Notes: generated by a model not told the origin, from the sequence alone. A stretch of 64,000 nt of DNA from Lentibacillus lipolyticus (GCA_004145795.1 SEIO01000002.1:121929-185928); one strand, 5' to 3'; numbered from the stretch's first letter, positions 36,771 to 46,915 are shown. Numbers and translations are program-made.

Positions 36771-37829
36771 ATGGAGCAAGCGAACAGATCATTCTTATTG
36801 GACTTATTGCATACACCATCTCCGTCGAGTGATGAAGTGGCCATACAGAAAAAATGGATTAGCTATGTTCGGGAATTTGCCGATGAAATCAGGACAGATA
36901 ATGCAGGCAATGCCATTGGGGTTCTGAACCCGGATGCTAATTTTAAAATTCTGCTGGCAGGTCATTGTGATGAAATAGCCCTTGTCATTAATCGGATTGA
37001 CGAAGACGGGTTTCTGCATTTTGACAAGATGGGTGGTATCAACCCGAAAGCCGCTGTCGGAATGAAAGTGGAAGTATTGGGTCAGCATGGCGAAGTGATT
37101 GGTGTTATTGGAGTCAATGCTCAGCACCATGGCGGCCTGAAAGACGATTTTGGCCTGGAGGATTTGTTTATTGATTGTGGCTATCAAACAAAAGAAGAGG
37201 CTAAACGGTTTGTACAAATTGGCGACTTAGCCGTTTATAAAACAGAACCTGAGCAATTGATGGACCGTTACATATCCGGTCGCGGCCTTGACAACCGGAC
37301 GGGAGCATTTATCGTGGCCGAGGTCTTGCGCCGGCTCTCGGAAGAAGGATGCAACGTAGGTGTATATGCAGCCAGCACGGTGAATGAAGAAACAAACATG
37401 GGTGGTGCCTATTTTGCTGCAGCCGGTATTCAACCTACGATGGCGATTGCCTGTGATGTTACCTTTGCGACTGATTATCCGGGTGTGAACAAACAGAAAC
37501 ATGGGGATGTCAAACTGGAAGGCGGGCCAGTTTTGGCAAAAGGGGCTCCAATCAATAGTAAAATAAACAAACTGCTCGAGAAAACAGCTAGAAAACGGAA
37601 TATGACCGTGCAATACGAACTGACTCCGCGTATGACAGGAACGGATGCCGACCGGATGCGACTGACTGGACCAGGCGTACCAATCTCTTTGGTATCTCTG
37701 CCGCTGAGGTACATGCATTCACCGGTGGAAACATCCAGCCTGAAGGATATGGATGAAGAAATCGAGCTGCTTGTCACGATGATAGCTGACATGACTGGTG
37801 AAGAAAGTCTAAACCCGTTGGAAGACTAG
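36771..37829 (+). CDS. M42-family metallopeptidase
   Basis: Glutamyl-aminopeptidase/endoglucanase-type M42 enzyme (352 residues), a cytosolic di-metal aminopeptidase assembled as large tetrahedral complexes in relatives. Metal ligands and acid residues are seen in AGHCDE (His65, Asp67), GRGLDNRTG near 175, VNEETN near 209 and ACDVTFATD; the last ligand histidine is in RYMHSPVE. ATG 36771 follows AGGGAGG. Natural peptides are unknown. Confidence 0.9.
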   Translation: MEQANRSFLLDLLHTPSPSSDEVAIQKKWISYVREFADEIRTDNAGNAIGVLNPDANFKILLAGHCDEIALVINRIDEDGFLHFDKMGGINPKAAVGMKVEVLGQHGEVIGVIGVNAQHHGGLKDDFGLEDLFIDCGYQTKEEAKRFVQIGDLAVYKTEPEQLMDRYISGRGLDNRTGAFIVAEVLRRLSEEGCNVGVYAASTVNEETNMGGAYFAAAGIQPTMAIACDVTFATDYPGVNKQKHGDVKLEGGPVLAKGAPINSKINKLLEKTARKRNMTVQYELTPRMTGTDADRMRLTGPGVPISLVSLPLRYMHSPVETSSLKDMDEEIELLVTMIADMTGEESLNPLED

Positions 37830-37904
37830 ACACCTATTGTACAAAACTATAACGACAAAAATGATGAATAAAATAAAAATGATCCTAAATACTTGCGCAT
37901 CGGG

Positions 37905-37910
37905 TATAAT
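37905..37910 (+). promoter_or_regulatory. -10 element ahead of the FMN riboswitch
   Basis: TATAAT 37 bases before the aptamer; no good -35 at 17 bases. Nothing else is seen in 37830-37904. Confidence 0.4.
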
Positions 37911-37946
37911 TGAGGTAGAATTAGCTTATAAAATAATATCGATTCC

Positions 37947-38086
37947 ATCTTCGGGGCAGGGTGCAATTCCCGACCGACGGTAAGAAGCAGTTATACTGTT
38001 TTAAGTCCGTGACCCGTCTGCAATAATGCAGCGGTGGACCCGGTGTGAGTCCGGGACCGACAGTTACAGTCTGGATGGGAGAAGAT
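37947..38086 (+). ncRNA. FMN riboswitch (RFN element)
   Basis: Closed by ATCTTC (37947-37952) and GAAGAT (38081-38086). It contains the conserved RFN blocks GGGGCAGGGTG, TTCCCGACCGACGGTA, the GTCCGTGACCCG arm, CCGGTGTGAGTCCGG and CCGACAGTTACAGTCTGG. It senses FMN and controls ribU through the downstream hairpin. Confidence 0.96.
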
Positions 38087-38138
38087 GTCGAGCCGAAAAC
38101 AGGTACATTCCATGTGCTTTGTTTTTCCTGTTACGTGA

Positions 38139-38173
38139 TACCCTAAAGCCCCGTAGAGGTTTTAGGGTTTTTG
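38139..38173 (+). terminator. Riboswitch-controlled terminator ahead of ribU
   Basis: CCCTAAAGCC pairs with GGTTTTAGGG (38141-38150 with 38158-38167), followed by five T residues. It forms the OFF state of the FMN riboswitch. Confidence 0.88.
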
Positions 38174-38256
38174 TGTTGTTTCTGGTTAGCAGGGGGAAGG
38201 CTTACCCTTCATCAGTGTAAGATGTGAATCGGTGAAGATGAGGGAGGAGACGAAAG

Positions 38257-38847
38257 ATGCAGTCAACTGCACAATCAACAAAGTTAACAAAGCTTGTTAT
38301 TCTGGCTTTATTAGGGACGATTTCACTGGTATTGTTTTTTCTGAATTTCCCGCTGCCATTTTTACCGCCGTATTTAAAAATTGACTTCAGTGAAGTACCG
38401 GCACTGATGGCCGCACTAATATTTTCACCAATGGCTGGTGTCATCGTGGAAGGCATTAAAAACCTTTTGTATCTGGCTGTATCCGGAGCAGGTGATCCGA
38501 TTGGTGTTGCAGCGAATTTCTTGGCTGGAGTCATGTTTATTGTACCAGTTGCTGTTCTTTATCATAAGTCCAAAGGCGTTAAAAGTGTCGTGTCCGGGCT
38601 CGTAACCGGAACTATCATTATGGCTGTCGGAATGAGTGTTTTGAATTATTATATTGTCCTGCCGGCGTATGCCTGGTTCATGGGGGCTCCTGAAATGGCT
38701 GCAAGCACGGCAAAATGGGTTGCCGTTTCTGCCGGTGTGCTACCGTTCAACATGATAAAGGGTGTTGTTGTGGGGATGTTATTTGTTCCCGTATTCGTGA
38801 AAATGAAATCCTGGATTGAACAAAAACAGATGAATTTAGCTTCGTGA
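38257..38847 (+). CDS. ribU: Riboflavin transporter substrate-binding subunit RibU
   Basis: ECF-type S-component for riboflavin (196 residues, about six helices). The family N-terminal motif (KLVILALLGTISLVLFFL, then LPFLPPYLKIDFSEVPALM) and IFSPMAGVIVEGIKNLLYL are diagnostic. The FMN riboswitch upstream confirms the role: uptake is turned off when FMN is abundant. ATG 38257 follows GGGAGGAGACG. The gene is monocistronic. Confidence 0.95.
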   Translation: MQSTAQSTKLTKLVILALLGTISLVLFFLNFPLPFLPPYLKIDFSEVPALMAALIFSPMAGVIVEGIKNLLYLAVSGAGDPIGVAANFLAGVMFIVPVAVLYHKSKGVKSVVSGLVTGTIIMAVGMSVLNYYIVLPAYAWFMGAPEMAASTAKWVAVSAGVLPFNMIKGVVVGMLFVPVFVKMKSWIEQKQMNLAS

Positions 38848-38861
38848 GTAAAGTGGGGTTA

Positions 38862-38928
38862 GGACAAAAGAATAGAAACAACGAAAAATCCGAACGATGA
38901 TTGCATGTTCAATCAGTTCGGATTTTTT
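38862..38928 (+). repeat. Dispersed terminator-like repeat, copy 2
   Basis: GGACAAAAG leader and hairpin AAAAATCCGAAC/GTTCGGATTTTT, with inner TGATT/AATCA, nearly identical to 30530-30590. It follows ribU by 14 bases and probably terminates it. Confidence 0.75.
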
Positions 38929-38946
38929 ATGCAATGGTCTTGCACC

Positions 38947-39330
38947 TTATCGTTTGGGAACAATACTGATGGTGCAGCGGGATACGCATATTAACTGATC
39001 CTGTTCATCGGTTATTTTGATATCCCAAACCATTGTCCGTTTTCCTTTGTGCAGTGGTTGCGCCCTTGCCGTTACAGTACCTTCGCGTTTCGATTTCATA
39101 TGGTTGGCATTGATTTCGATGCCAAATACGTTGTATGTTTCTGCATCAACATGTTGATAGGCCCCAATGCTGGCTGCCGTTTCTGCGAGTGCAACGTTAG
39201 CACCTCCGTGCAGGAATCCGGCCGGCTGATGTGTGCGTTCATCGACAGGCATGGTCATGACAACCATGTCTTCTTCAAGTGATGTTATGCTGATACCAAG
39301 TGCTTCCATTAGTGTATTGGATAAATCCAT
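38947..39330 (-). CDS. menI: Hotdog-fold thioesterase, probable DHNA-CoA hydrolase
   Basis: A 127-residue hotdog thioesterase of the PaaI/YuxO type with the catalytic region HQPAGFLHGGANVALAETAAS. Members next to men genes hydrolyse 1,4-dihydroxy-2-naphthoyl-CoA, the step between MenB and MenA. It lies 18 bases after menA on the same strand, which supports that role. The symbol is inferred from context; B. subtilis calls the relative yuxO. ATG 39330 follows GGGAAGG. Confidence 0.75.
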   Translation of the reverse strand: MDLSNTLMEALGISITSLEEDMVVMTMPVDERTHQPAGFLHGGANVALAETAASIGAYQHVDAETYNVFGIEINANHMKSKREGTVTARAQPLHKGKRTMVWDIKITDEQDQLICVSRCTISIVPKR

Positions 39331-39348
39331 AGCAAAAATCCTTCCCTA

Positions 39349-40284
39349 TTAGAAATAGTTGCTCACCAGCAGCGAAAAGCCTATCAGGATTCCGTACATG
39401 GTGTTTGTTTTTCCCGTTGCAGCCATGGCCGGCATCATTTCCAGTGAATTTGTTTTGCCGCGGAATTTACGGATGACATCAGCCGCCTTGAAAATGCTTA
39501 AAAATGCCAGCATCGACCAGCCAGGAAGAATCCCGGCTATCACGTAGGCTGCGGTAAGACTGTATGCACTAATGAACATAAATGCAAGAAATCGGATAGC
39601 GTTTTTCCGTCCGAGCAGGATTGCCACTGTTTTTCGGCCGTTTTCTTTGTCTCCATCAAGGTCGCGGATATTATTGGACAGCATGATAGCTCCGATAAAA
39701 ATGGCAACCGGTATCGACAGCCAAATGACGGAAGCTGTCACTACAGATGTCTGAATGTAATAGCTGATACCAATGATCACCGTCCCCATAAAGAAACCAG
39801 AAAACAATTCGCCAAATGGTGTATAGGCAATTGGGTACGGACCACCGGTGTACAGATAGCCAAACAGCATACATGCTGCGCCTATAACGGCAATCCACCA
39901 GCTGGACTCCATGCAAATATAAATGCCAAGCAGAATCGCTATGCCAAAAAATGCAAGCGCCAGCCGGAGCACCGTTTTTGGCGAGATTCCATCCCGGACA
40001 ATCGTTCCGCCGATACCGACGGACTTCTCATTATCCAGCCCCAGGACATAGTCATAGTATTCATTGAACATATTCGTGGCCGCCTGGATAAGGATGGATG
40101 CCAACAGCATTGCTAAAAACAAAAACAGGTTAATCTCGCTCCTTGTTAAGGCAAACATGGTTCCAACGAATACGGGAACAATAGATGCTGTAAGGGTATG
40201 CGGGCGCAACAGGCGCCACCATATCTGCAGACCGCTCTTTTCATTAAGCGCTTCTTTTACGGAAGACTGATTAGTGGAATTCAC
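39349..40284 (-). CDS. menA: 1,4-dihydroxy-2-naphthoate polyprenyltransferase MenA
   Basis: Membrane prenyltransferase of the UbiA superfamily (311 residues, about eight or nine helices) that attaches the isoprenoid tail to DHNA, forming demethylmenaquinone. The first Asp-rich motif is NMFNEYYDYVLGLDNE and the second NNIRDLDGDKENGRKT. Start GTG 40284 has AAAGGAGAG ahead; the frame is open 14 codons farther but without a site. It is divergent from menF over a 207-base gap. Confidence 0.93.
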   Translation of the reverse strand: MNSTNQSSVKEALNEKSGLQIWWRLLRPHTLTASIVPVFVGTMFALTRSEINLFLFLAMLLASILIQAATNMFNEYYDYVLGLDNEKSVGIGGTIVRDGISPKTVLRLALAFFGIAILLGIYICMESSWWIAVIGAACMLFGYLYTGGPYPIAYTPFGELFSGFFMGTVIIGISYYIQTSVVTASVIWLSIPVAIFIGAIMLSNNIRDLDGDKENGRKTVAILLGRKNAIRFLAFMFISAYSLTAAYVIAGILPGWSMLAFLSIFKAADVIRKFRGKTNSLEMMPAMAATGKTNTMYGILIGFSLLVSNYF

Positions 40285-40491
40285 GGATCCTCTCTCCTTT
40301 AATCCGGTTAAGGCTTGTACTTTCATTATAGCAATAATATCAATATAAGTTTAGGCAATTCCTGGCGGCGTGTCAATCACATCCAAGCAACTGAAGCGTG
40401 TATAATAGGCAGCAATCCTTGAGGAACGCCACCAAAAAGAATAAAATAGATATGGTAAGCTGAAATGCTGGAAGGTATGGAGGATAATAAG

Positions 40492-41880
40492 ATGATTGAA
40501 GTGAAATCAAAATCATTTGAATCGTTGCTTTCTGAAGCAATCACGAAAGCGAAGACAAATAATCATAATGTTCAACTTATAAGTGTGACAGAAGAGATAA
40601 AAGAAATGGATCCAGTCCACTTCTTTGCATCATCCGGCAAACTGGCCATGGATCGTGTTTTTTGGACAAGCACAGCAGAACAGTTCGCCATTGCCGGTGT
40701 TGGCAGCGCCTGGAAAATGGACGCGGAGGAGAATCCAACTGAAATAATAGAAACTTGTTGGCAGCAATTGCTCGACGAAGCTATTGTTCATAATCCGTTT
40801 AAAAAGCCCGGAACAGGACTAGTAGCTCTTGGCGGCATGTCATTCGATTCAAGCGTCCGAAAATCAGCACTCTGGAATAACTTTAGTCATTGTTCGTTCC
40901 AGGTTCCAATTTTTCTGCTGACTAAAAGTGATTCCCGTTATTTTTTAACAGTTAACCTTCAAGTAAGGGCTGATGATAATGTGAATGAACTGAATAGGTG
41001 GGTGGAACAGACGAAAGAGATTGTCATGAACAGCAAGGAAAGGCTGCCAGACAGCCCTGGTGTTCGTATGCAGCAGGAAATAGCGCCTGAACAATGGAAG
41101 GATATGGTAAAGCACGCGGCAGACACAATAAAAGCACAGGACGCAGAAAAAATTGTGCTGGCACGTGAATTGCGGGTAACCTTGAAGCAAGATGCGTCTG
41201 TGGCCACAATCCTGAAAAATCTGCAGGCAGCACAGCCAGACAGTTATGTGTTTGCCGTGGAACGCGATGGCGACTGCTTTGTTGGTGCTTCCCCAGAACG
41301 GCTCGTTAAACAAGATAACGAACAATTGTTTTCCGTCTGCCTTGCCGGGACAGCCCCACGGGGGAAAACGGATACAGAGGACTATGACATCGCACAGCAG
41401 TTGCTGCATGATGATAAAAATCGGAGTGAACACGATTTTGTCGTAAAGATGATCAGGCAATCGATGGAAGCTTGCTGTCATGCTGTTTATGTTCCGGAAA
41501 AACCTGTTATTCGTCCGTTAAAAAATTTGCAGCATTTGTATACACCCGTTACAGCACGACTGCGAAAAGGGTACAGTATTTTTGATATTATGGAAAAGCT
41601 GCACCCTACGCCGGCACTTGGCGGTGTCCCAAAGGGAAAATCCATGACATACATCCGCGAGCATGAACAGCTTGACCGCGGGTGGTATGGTGCCCCTGTC
41701 GGGTGGCTGGACAGCAACCGGAACGGGGATTTCGCAGTAGCCATCCGGTCTGGGCTCGTCCGGGGTGATAAGGTGTCCCTATTTGCCGGATGTGGTGTTG
41801 TAAGGGATTCAGATCCGGAAGCCGAATATGAAGAGACAAAAATAAAATTCAGACCGATGCTGTCCGTATTGGAGGGCTAA
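40492..41880 (+). CDS. menF: Isochorismate synthase MenF
   Basis: Chorismate-utilising enzyme (462 residues) that makes isochorismate, the first committed step of menaquinone synthesis. The C-terminal catalytic domain shows KIVLARELRV, GASPERLV, LAGTAPRGKT, SEHDFVVKMI, PTPALGGVPK and the RGWYGAPVGW block. Start ATG 40492 has TGGAGG eight bases ahead; ATG 40465 lacks a site. menD begins two bases after the stop. A TATAAT at 40401-40406 may be the -10. Confidence 0.94.
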   Translation: MIEVKSKSFESLLSEAITKAKTNNHNVQLISVTEEIKEMDPVHFFASSGKLAMDRVFWTSTAEQFAIAGVGSAWKMDAEENPTEIIETCWQQLLDEAIVHNPFKKPGTGLVALGGMSFDSSVRKSALWNNFSHCSFQVPIFLLTKSDSRYFLTVNLQVRADDNVNELNRWVEQTKEIVMNSKERLPDSPGVRMQQEIAPEQWKDMVKHAADTIKAQDAEKIVLARELRVTLKQDASVATILKNLQAAQPDSYVFAVERDGDCFVGASPERLVKQDNEQLFSVCLAGTAPRGKTDTEDYDIAQQLLHDDKNRSEHDFVVKMIRQSMEACCHAVYVPEKPVIRPLKNLQHLYTPVTARLRKGYSIFDIMEKLHPTPALGGVPKGKSMTYIREHEQLDRGWYGAPVGWLDSNRNGDFAVAIRSGLVRGDKVSLFAGCGVVRDSDPEAEYEETKIKFRPMLSVLEG

Positions 41881-41882
41881 CC

Positions 41883-43625
41883 ATGAATCATACAGAGAGA
41901 TTGACACGGTATACAGCAAATTTTGTTGACGAACTTGTTGAATCCGGGCTGACCGATGCGGTTATTTCTCCCGGCTCCCGCTCGACACCGATGGCCATGA
42001 TGATGACGGAACATCCGGACCTGAAGCAGTGGGTTATTATTGATGAACGTTCCGCTGCATTTTTTGCGCTGGGCATGGCTAAACAGACGAAGCGGCCGGT
42101 TGCCATTGTGTGTACATCGGGAACAGCCGCTGCCAATTATTTCCCAGCCATCGTTGAGGCGTACTACAGCCGTGTGCCGCTGATTGTCATCACAGCTGAC
42201 AGGCCGCATGAACTGCGTGACGTTGGTGCGCCACAGGCCATCGGACAACTGAAATTGTATGGTGAATACCCGAAATGGTTTCATGAAATGGCATTACCAG
42301 AAGCCAGCGAGGAGATGTTGGCCTATGCGCGAAACAAAGCCTCTCGGGCAGTTCAGACAGCAGTGCAAGGAAATGCAGGACCGGTGCACTTGAATTTCCC
42401 ATTTCGTGAACCGTTAATTCCGGATTTTTCACTCGAAGACTTGTGGGGGAATCGAGGGGTTGGCCCGTCTTGTATCAGGATCGAAGGGAAGCGAACGCCC
42501 GACGGCCAGCAATTGGAACAAATCCGCGCGAATCTAGCGTCTTCCGCTAAAGGATTGATAGTATGCGGACCACAAACAGATCCGAATCTTGCGAATGCTG
42601 TTGCCGATCTTGCACGTGAATGGAACGTTCCCGTGCTGGCAGACCCTTTGTCACAGTTGCGTGCAGGCAACCACCCCAAGGATTATATCATCGAAGGTTA
42701 TGATGCATTTCTGCGGAGCGAGGCGATTCGAAAGCAGCTAAAGCCCGACTTTATTATTCGATTTGGGGCCATGCCAGTATCCAAAGCATATCTTTTCTTT
42801 ATCAAAGAACATAAAGCTGTTCCGCAATTTGTTGTGGAAAATCATGAAGGTTATCGCGAACCTGCTGGAAATCAAACGGTATTTATTGATGCTGATCCTG
42901 TTGTTCTATGCAGAGATTTGGCAAATCATCGGCCAATGACAGCTGATCATGACGATTGGCTTGAAACCTGGAAGCGGATGAACCGCCTGTCGAAAGAATC
43001 ACTGATGGAACCAGATGAAGAAAATAAGCTTACCGAGGGTGGGGCAGTACGAAGTCTATTGCACGTCATTCCGGACGATAGCAGTGTCTATATTGGAAAC
43101 AGTATGGCAGTGCGAGATTTAGACACCTTTATGATGACAACATCTTTGTCACTGGAAATCCTTGCAAATCGCGGGGCAAACGGTATTGATGGAATGGTAT
43201 CGAGTGGCATGGGGGCTGCGGCATCGGGAACACCAATTACGCTTGTGCTCGGGGATTTATCCTTTTTTCATGATATGAACGGGCTCTTGGCAGCAAAGCA
43301 TTACGGGCTGAACATAACGATACTGGTTATAAATAATAATGGTGGAGGTATCTTTTCTTTTCTGCCGCAAGTGAACCATCAGGATCATTTTGAAGCGCTA
43401 TTCGGCACACCGCTGGATATTGAATTTCAGCAGGTCGTGAACATGTACGGTGGCACCTACCATCAGCCGATGAACCGTTCAGCGTTGGAAAAAGCGTTGA
43501 TTGCAAGTTATCAGTATGATGGGTTGTCGGTTGTTGAGGTGAAGACAGACCGGACGAAAAATTTAGAATGGCACCGGAACAAATGGCAGGTCATTGAAAA
43601 TAAGCTGCTGCAAGACAGGGGTTGA
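41883..43625 (+). CDS. menD: SEPHCHC synthase MenD
   Basis: ThDP-dependent enzyme (580 residues) joining isochorismate and 2-oxoglutarate to form SEPHCHC. Key features are DAVISPGSRSTPMAM near the N terminus, the activating-glutamate region VIIDERSAAFFALG, and the ThDP/Mg motif GDLSFFHDMNGLLA...NNNGGGIF near residue 457. ATG 41883 lies two bases after menF. Its TGA stop is four bases before the menH start. Confidence 0.95.
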   Translation: MNHTERLTRYTANFVDELVESGLTDAVISPGSRSTPMAMMMTEHPDLKQWVIIDERSAAFFALGMAKQTKRPVAIVCTSGTAAANYFPAIVEAYYSRVPLIVITADRPHELRDVGAPQAIGQLKLYGEYPKWFHEMALPEASEEMLAYARNKASRAVQTAVQGNAGPVHLNFPFREPLIPDFSLEDLWGNRGVGPSCIRIEGKRTPDGQQLEQIRANLASSAKGLIVCGPQTDPNLANAVADLAREWNVPVLADPLSQLRAGNHPKDYIIEGYDAFLRSEAIRKQLKPDFIIRFGAMPVSKAYLFFIKEHKAVPQFVVENHEGYREPAGNQTVFIDADPVVLCRDLANHRPMTADHDDWLETWKRMNRLSKESLMEPDEENKLTEGGAVRSLLHVIPDDSSVYIGNSMAVRDLDTFMMTTSLSLEILANRGANGIDGMVSSGMGAAASGTPITLVLGDLSFFHDMNGLLAAKHYGLNITILVINNNGGGIFSFLPQVNHQDHFEALFGTPLDIEFQQVVNMYGGTYHQPMNRSALEKALIASYQYDGLSVVEVKTDRTKNLEWHRNKWQVIENKLLQDRG

Positions 43626-43629
43626 TCCC

Positions 43630-44418
43630 ATGTACATTGCTGTCAATGATCGTATATACTGGTGCAATATAAGCGGGGAAGGCGAACCGGTTGTGCTGCT
43701 GCACGGGTTCACGGGAACATGTGATACGTGGGAGCCTGTTATCCATAATTGGCTCAAGAACTACAGGACGATTGCTATTGATCTGCCAGGGCACGGAAAT
43801 ACAGCCAGTCATCCCAACAACATGAAAGCATTTTGCCATGATTTGGCAAATATTTTGGACCATTTGCAGCTGGACCAGGTGCACCTTATCGGTTATTCCT
43901 TGGGGGGACGAACAGCATTGTCATTTGCCATGCTGCATTCGGAACGGGTTGCAACGCTAACACTGGAAAGTTCCTCCCCCGGACTGGATGGCGAAGAACA
44001 ACGACTGGACCGCCAATCTCGTGATGAAAAACTTGCCTCCTGGATAAGAGCAAATGGTACACAAGCTTTCGTGGATTATTGGGAAAAGCTGCCGCTGTTC
44101 CGTACACAACAATCGCTCCCGGAATCTGTCCAGCAACGGATACGAAAGGAACGGCTGGCACAGTCGGCGGAAGGACTGGCCCAGTCACTCGTGACCATGG
44201 GGACGGGAGTTCAGCCGTCCTGGTGGGGGAAATTGATAACCCTTGATTTGCCTGTTCTCCTTTTGACAGGAGAAAAGGATGCGAAGTTCCTTGCTATTAA
44301 TCGCGAAATGGATGAACGCCTGCCAATTAGTGATTTGTATGTTGTGAAAGATGCCGGTCATGCAATCCACGTGGAACAGCCGCACATTTTTGGTAAAATA
44401 GTAAATGAGTTTTTTTAA
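43630..44418 (+). CDS. menH: SHCHC synthase MenH
   Basis: Alpha/beta-hydrolase-fold enzyme (262 residues) that eliminates pyruvate from SEPHCHC. The nucleophile elbow is GYSLGG (Ser near 90), the oxyanion region LLHGFTG, the acid aspartate lies in LTGEKDAKF and the histidine in [13 protein letters not shown] 43630 is chosen, with CAGGGG nine bases ahead inside the end of menD; the frame is open farther upstream within menD. Confidence 0.92.
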   Translation: MYIAVNDRIYWCNISGEGEPVVLLHGFTGTCDTWEPVIHNWLKNYRTIAIDLPGHGNTASHPNNMKAFCHDLANILDHLQLDQVHLIGYSLGGRTALSFAMLHSERVATLTLESSSPGLDGEEQRLDRQSRDEKLASWIRANGTQAFVDYWEKLPLFRTQQSLPESVQQRIRKERLAQSAEGLAQSLVTMGTGVQPSWWGKLITLDLPVLLLTGEKDAKFLAINREMDERLPISDLYVVKDAGHAIHVEQPHIFGKIVNEFF

Positions 44419-44462
44419 GTCCAAAAACGATACTGACCAGTAAAAATGAAGGAGGAGTCAAA

Positions 44463-45281
44463 ATGACTGTCCAATGGGAAGAAGCAAAGCAATACAACGA
44501 AATTATTTATGAGAAGTATAACGGAATTGCAAAGGTGACGATGAATCGTCCGGAAAAACGAAATGCGTTTACACCGCTTACCGTGAACGAAATGATTGAT
44601 GCGTTTGCCGATGCACGTGATGATTCATCGATCGGTGTTATCATTCTGGCAGGAGCGGGGGAAAAAGCATTCTGTTCAGGCGGTGACCAATCGGTACGTG
44701 GTCATGGCGGGTATGTAGGTGATGACCATGTTCCACGTTTGAACGTGCTGGATTTGCAACGGCTGATTCGCACCATTCCGAAACCGGTTGTGGCAATGGT
44801 ATCCGGCTATGCTATTGGCGGTGGTCACGTATTGCATGTTGTGTGTGACTTAACCATCGCTGCTGACAATGCTATTTTCGGTCAGACTGGTCCGAAAGTA
44901 GGCAGTTTTGATGCCGGATATGGTGCAGGATTGCTGGCCCGGATGGTTGGCCACAAGCGTGCAAGAGAAATTTGGTATTTGTGCCGCCAATATAGTGCGG
45001 ATGAGGCCTATGAAATGGGACTCGTAAACACGGTCGTACCATTGGAAAAGCTGGAAGAAGAGACATTGCAGTGGTGCGAAGAAATGCTGGAAAAATCACC
45101 GACTGCCCTTCGCTTTTTGAAAGCGTCCTTCAATGCAGATACAGATGGACTGGCAGGCTTGCAGCAAATGGGCGGCGATGCTACATTGCTTTATTATACA
45201 ACGGAGGAAGCGAAAGAAGGTCGCGATGCGTTTAAAGAAAAACGGAAACCGGATTTCAAGCAATTCCCGCGTTTCCCTTAA
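44463..45281 (+). CDS. menB: 1,4-dihydroxy-2-naphthoyl-CoA synthase MenB
   Basis: Crotonase-fold enzyme (272 residues) that cyclises succinylbenzoyl-CoA to DHNA-CoA. The oxyanion-hole motifs are [14 protein letters not shown] and [17 protein letters not shown]; the [14 protein letters not shown] stretch is typical of MenB. ATG 44463 follows AAGGAGGAG. Its product goes to MenE-linked chemistry upstream and to the thioesterase at 38947 downstream. Confidence 0.95.
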   Translation: MTVQWEEAKQYNEIIYEKYNGIAKVTMNRPEKRNAFTPLTVNEMIDAFADARDDSSIGVIILAGAGEKAFCSGGDQSVRGHGGYVGDDHVPRLNVLDLQRLIRTIPKPVVAMVSGYAIGGGHVLHVVCDLTIAADNAIFGQTGPKVGSFDAGYGAGLLARMVGHKRAREIWYLCRQYSADEAYEMGLVNTVVPLEKLEEETLQWCEEMLEKSPTALRFLKASFNADTDGLAGLQQMGGDATLLYYTTEEAKEGRDAFKEKRKPDFKQFPRFP

Positions 45282-45311
45282 TAGAAACGTAATAGAAAGC
45301 ATGTCGACTAG

Positions 45312-45341
45312 AAAGCCTTTGCTTGTCTGAAGCAAAGGCTT
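45312..45341 (+). promoter_or_regulatory. Hairpin in the menB-menE gap
   Basis: AAAGCCTTTGCTT pairs with AAGCAAAGGCTTT (45312-45324 with 45329-45341) around a 4-base loop. Only three T residues end the arm, so read-through into menE, or processing of the transcript, is likely. Confidence 0.6.
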
Positions 45342-45444
45342 TCATACTAACGTAAAAACTATAAAATGATGGCCTTATAAGTAAAACGAAGGCTTTCACT
45401 ATCAAGAGTTGGTGAAATACATTGAAAGAAGGGGAGGTATCCCG

Positions 45445-46881
45445 ATGGCTGAAATCATGCCGCATTGGTTGACGAAACAGGCGGATTTAGCCCCGGACAA
45501 AACAGCAATCGAACTCAATGATGGCACTCTCTATACATTTCGGGATCTAAAGGAAGCAAGTCAATCTTTTGCACGAAAACTGAAGCAGCTTGGTGTGAAA
45601 CAAGGATCGAATATAGGTCTATTGTCCGCAAATCATGTGGACATGGTTATTGCGATTCATGCTGTCAGTTACATTGGTGCCGTCAGTGTTTTGCTCAATA
45701 CGCGTTTAACCAGGTCGGAGCTTAACTTCCAACTTACGGACGCCGGCGTTTCACTTGTCATTGGACAACACGGGTTCGGTCCGGTTGATACAGACTTCTG
45801 TGCCTTTTCGGATGTGTGGAATCTGCCGGAATCACCAGCAACTTTACAAACTGAAATTGATTTAGACGATCCGTTTACCATCATTTATACATCAGGGACA
45901 ACTGGATTTCCGAAGGGTGTTATTCATACCTATGGCAATCACTGGTGGAGTGCGGCCGGATCAATGCTGAATCTCGGCCTTAAGAAGACGGATAAATGGC
46001 TTGCTGCACTGCCCCTGTTTCATGTTAGTGGCTTGTCTATTCTCCTGCGCAGTGTTATCTATGGTATTCCGGTCTATTTGCTTGAAGTATACGAAAAAGA
46101 AGCTGTTCATAAAGCTATTATGGAGCGAGGCGTGACAATAGCATCAGTTGTCACAGTTATGTTGAAGGACTTAGTTGGCTGCCTGGGAGAAAAACGTTAT
46201 CCGGAAACATTCCGGTGTATGCTGCTTGGTGGAGGCCCTGCGCCTAAGGCATTACTTGAGGAGGCAAAGTTACGGCATATTCCGGTTTTTCAATCGTATG
46301 GATTGACGGAAACTGCCTCACAAATTGTGACACTGAGCCCTGCCGATGCGCTGCAAAAACTGGGTTCATCCGGCAAACCGCTGTTCCCAGCACAATTGAA
46401 AATTGAACAACAGGAGGATGGCATCGGTGAAATTTTCGTAAAAGGCCCGATGGTGACAAACGGGTATTACAATAATGCTGAAGCCAATGAAAAGTCATTC
46501 AGTAATGGATGGCTGGCAACAGGGGACCTTGGGTTTACTGATGCGGAAGGCTTTTTATATGTAGCTGATCGGCGGAAGGACCTCATTATATCAGGCGGCG
46601 AAAATATTTATCCAACGGAGATTGAAAGTATTTTATCAGCTATGGACGGTATTGATGAAGCTGGTGTCGTGGGCAAAGATGATGAAAAATGGGGACAAAT
46701 TCCAGTCGCGTTCGTGGCTGTCAATGATCCTTCCATTACAAGGGAATCTATATGGGAATTTTCCGCACAACACCTCGCCGGATACAAATTACCAAAAGAA
46801 ATTCACTTTATGGACAAGTTGCCGCGAAATGCTTCCAATAAGCTAGTACGCAGTAAATTATTAAATGATAAACACGAATAG
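45445..46881 (+). CDS. menE: o-succinylbenzoate-CoA ligase MenE
   Basis: Adenylate-forming ligase (478 residues) that activates o-succinylbenzoate to its CoA thioester. The P-loop-like motif is IIYTSGTTGFPKG near residue 153; later motifs are SYGLTETAS, LATGDLG and the hinge DRRKDLIISGGENIYP; the catalytic lysine is near the end in LPRNASNKLVRSKLL. Start ATG 45445 has GGGGAGG ahead; ATG 45409 in frame is less likely. It ends the men cluster; no menC is present in the window. Confidence 0.93.
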   Translation: MAEIMPHWLTKQADLAPDKTAIELNDGTLYTFRDLKEASQSFARKLKQLGVKQGSNIGLLSANHVDMVIAIHAVSYIGAVSVLLNTRLTRSELNFQLTDAGVSLVIGQHGFGPVDTDFCAFSDVWNLPESPATLQTEIDLDDPFTIIYTSGTTGFPKGVIHTYGNHWWSAAGSMLNLGLKKTDKWLAALPLFHVSGLSILLRSVIYGIPVYLLEVYEKEAVHKAIMERGVTIASVVTVMLKDLVGCLGEKRYPETFRCMLLGGGPAPKALLEEAKLRHIPVFQSYGLTETASQIVTLSPADALQKLGSSGKPLFPAQLKIEQQEDGIGEIFVKGPMVTNGYYNNAEANEKSFSNGWLATGDLGFTDAEGFLYVADRRKDLIISGGENIYPTEIESILSAMDGIDEAGVVGKDDEKWGQIPVAFVAVNDPSITRESIWEFSAQHLAGYKLPKEIHFMDKLPRNASNKLVRSKLLNDKHE

Positions 46882-46915
46882 ATGAATTATTGCAGGACCA
46901 AGCCCCAGCCATTAG

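Noticed and set aside
40945-41481. A 178-residue minus-strand frame opposite menF
   Set aside because: Antisense shadow of a conserved enzyme; composition unlike a real protein.
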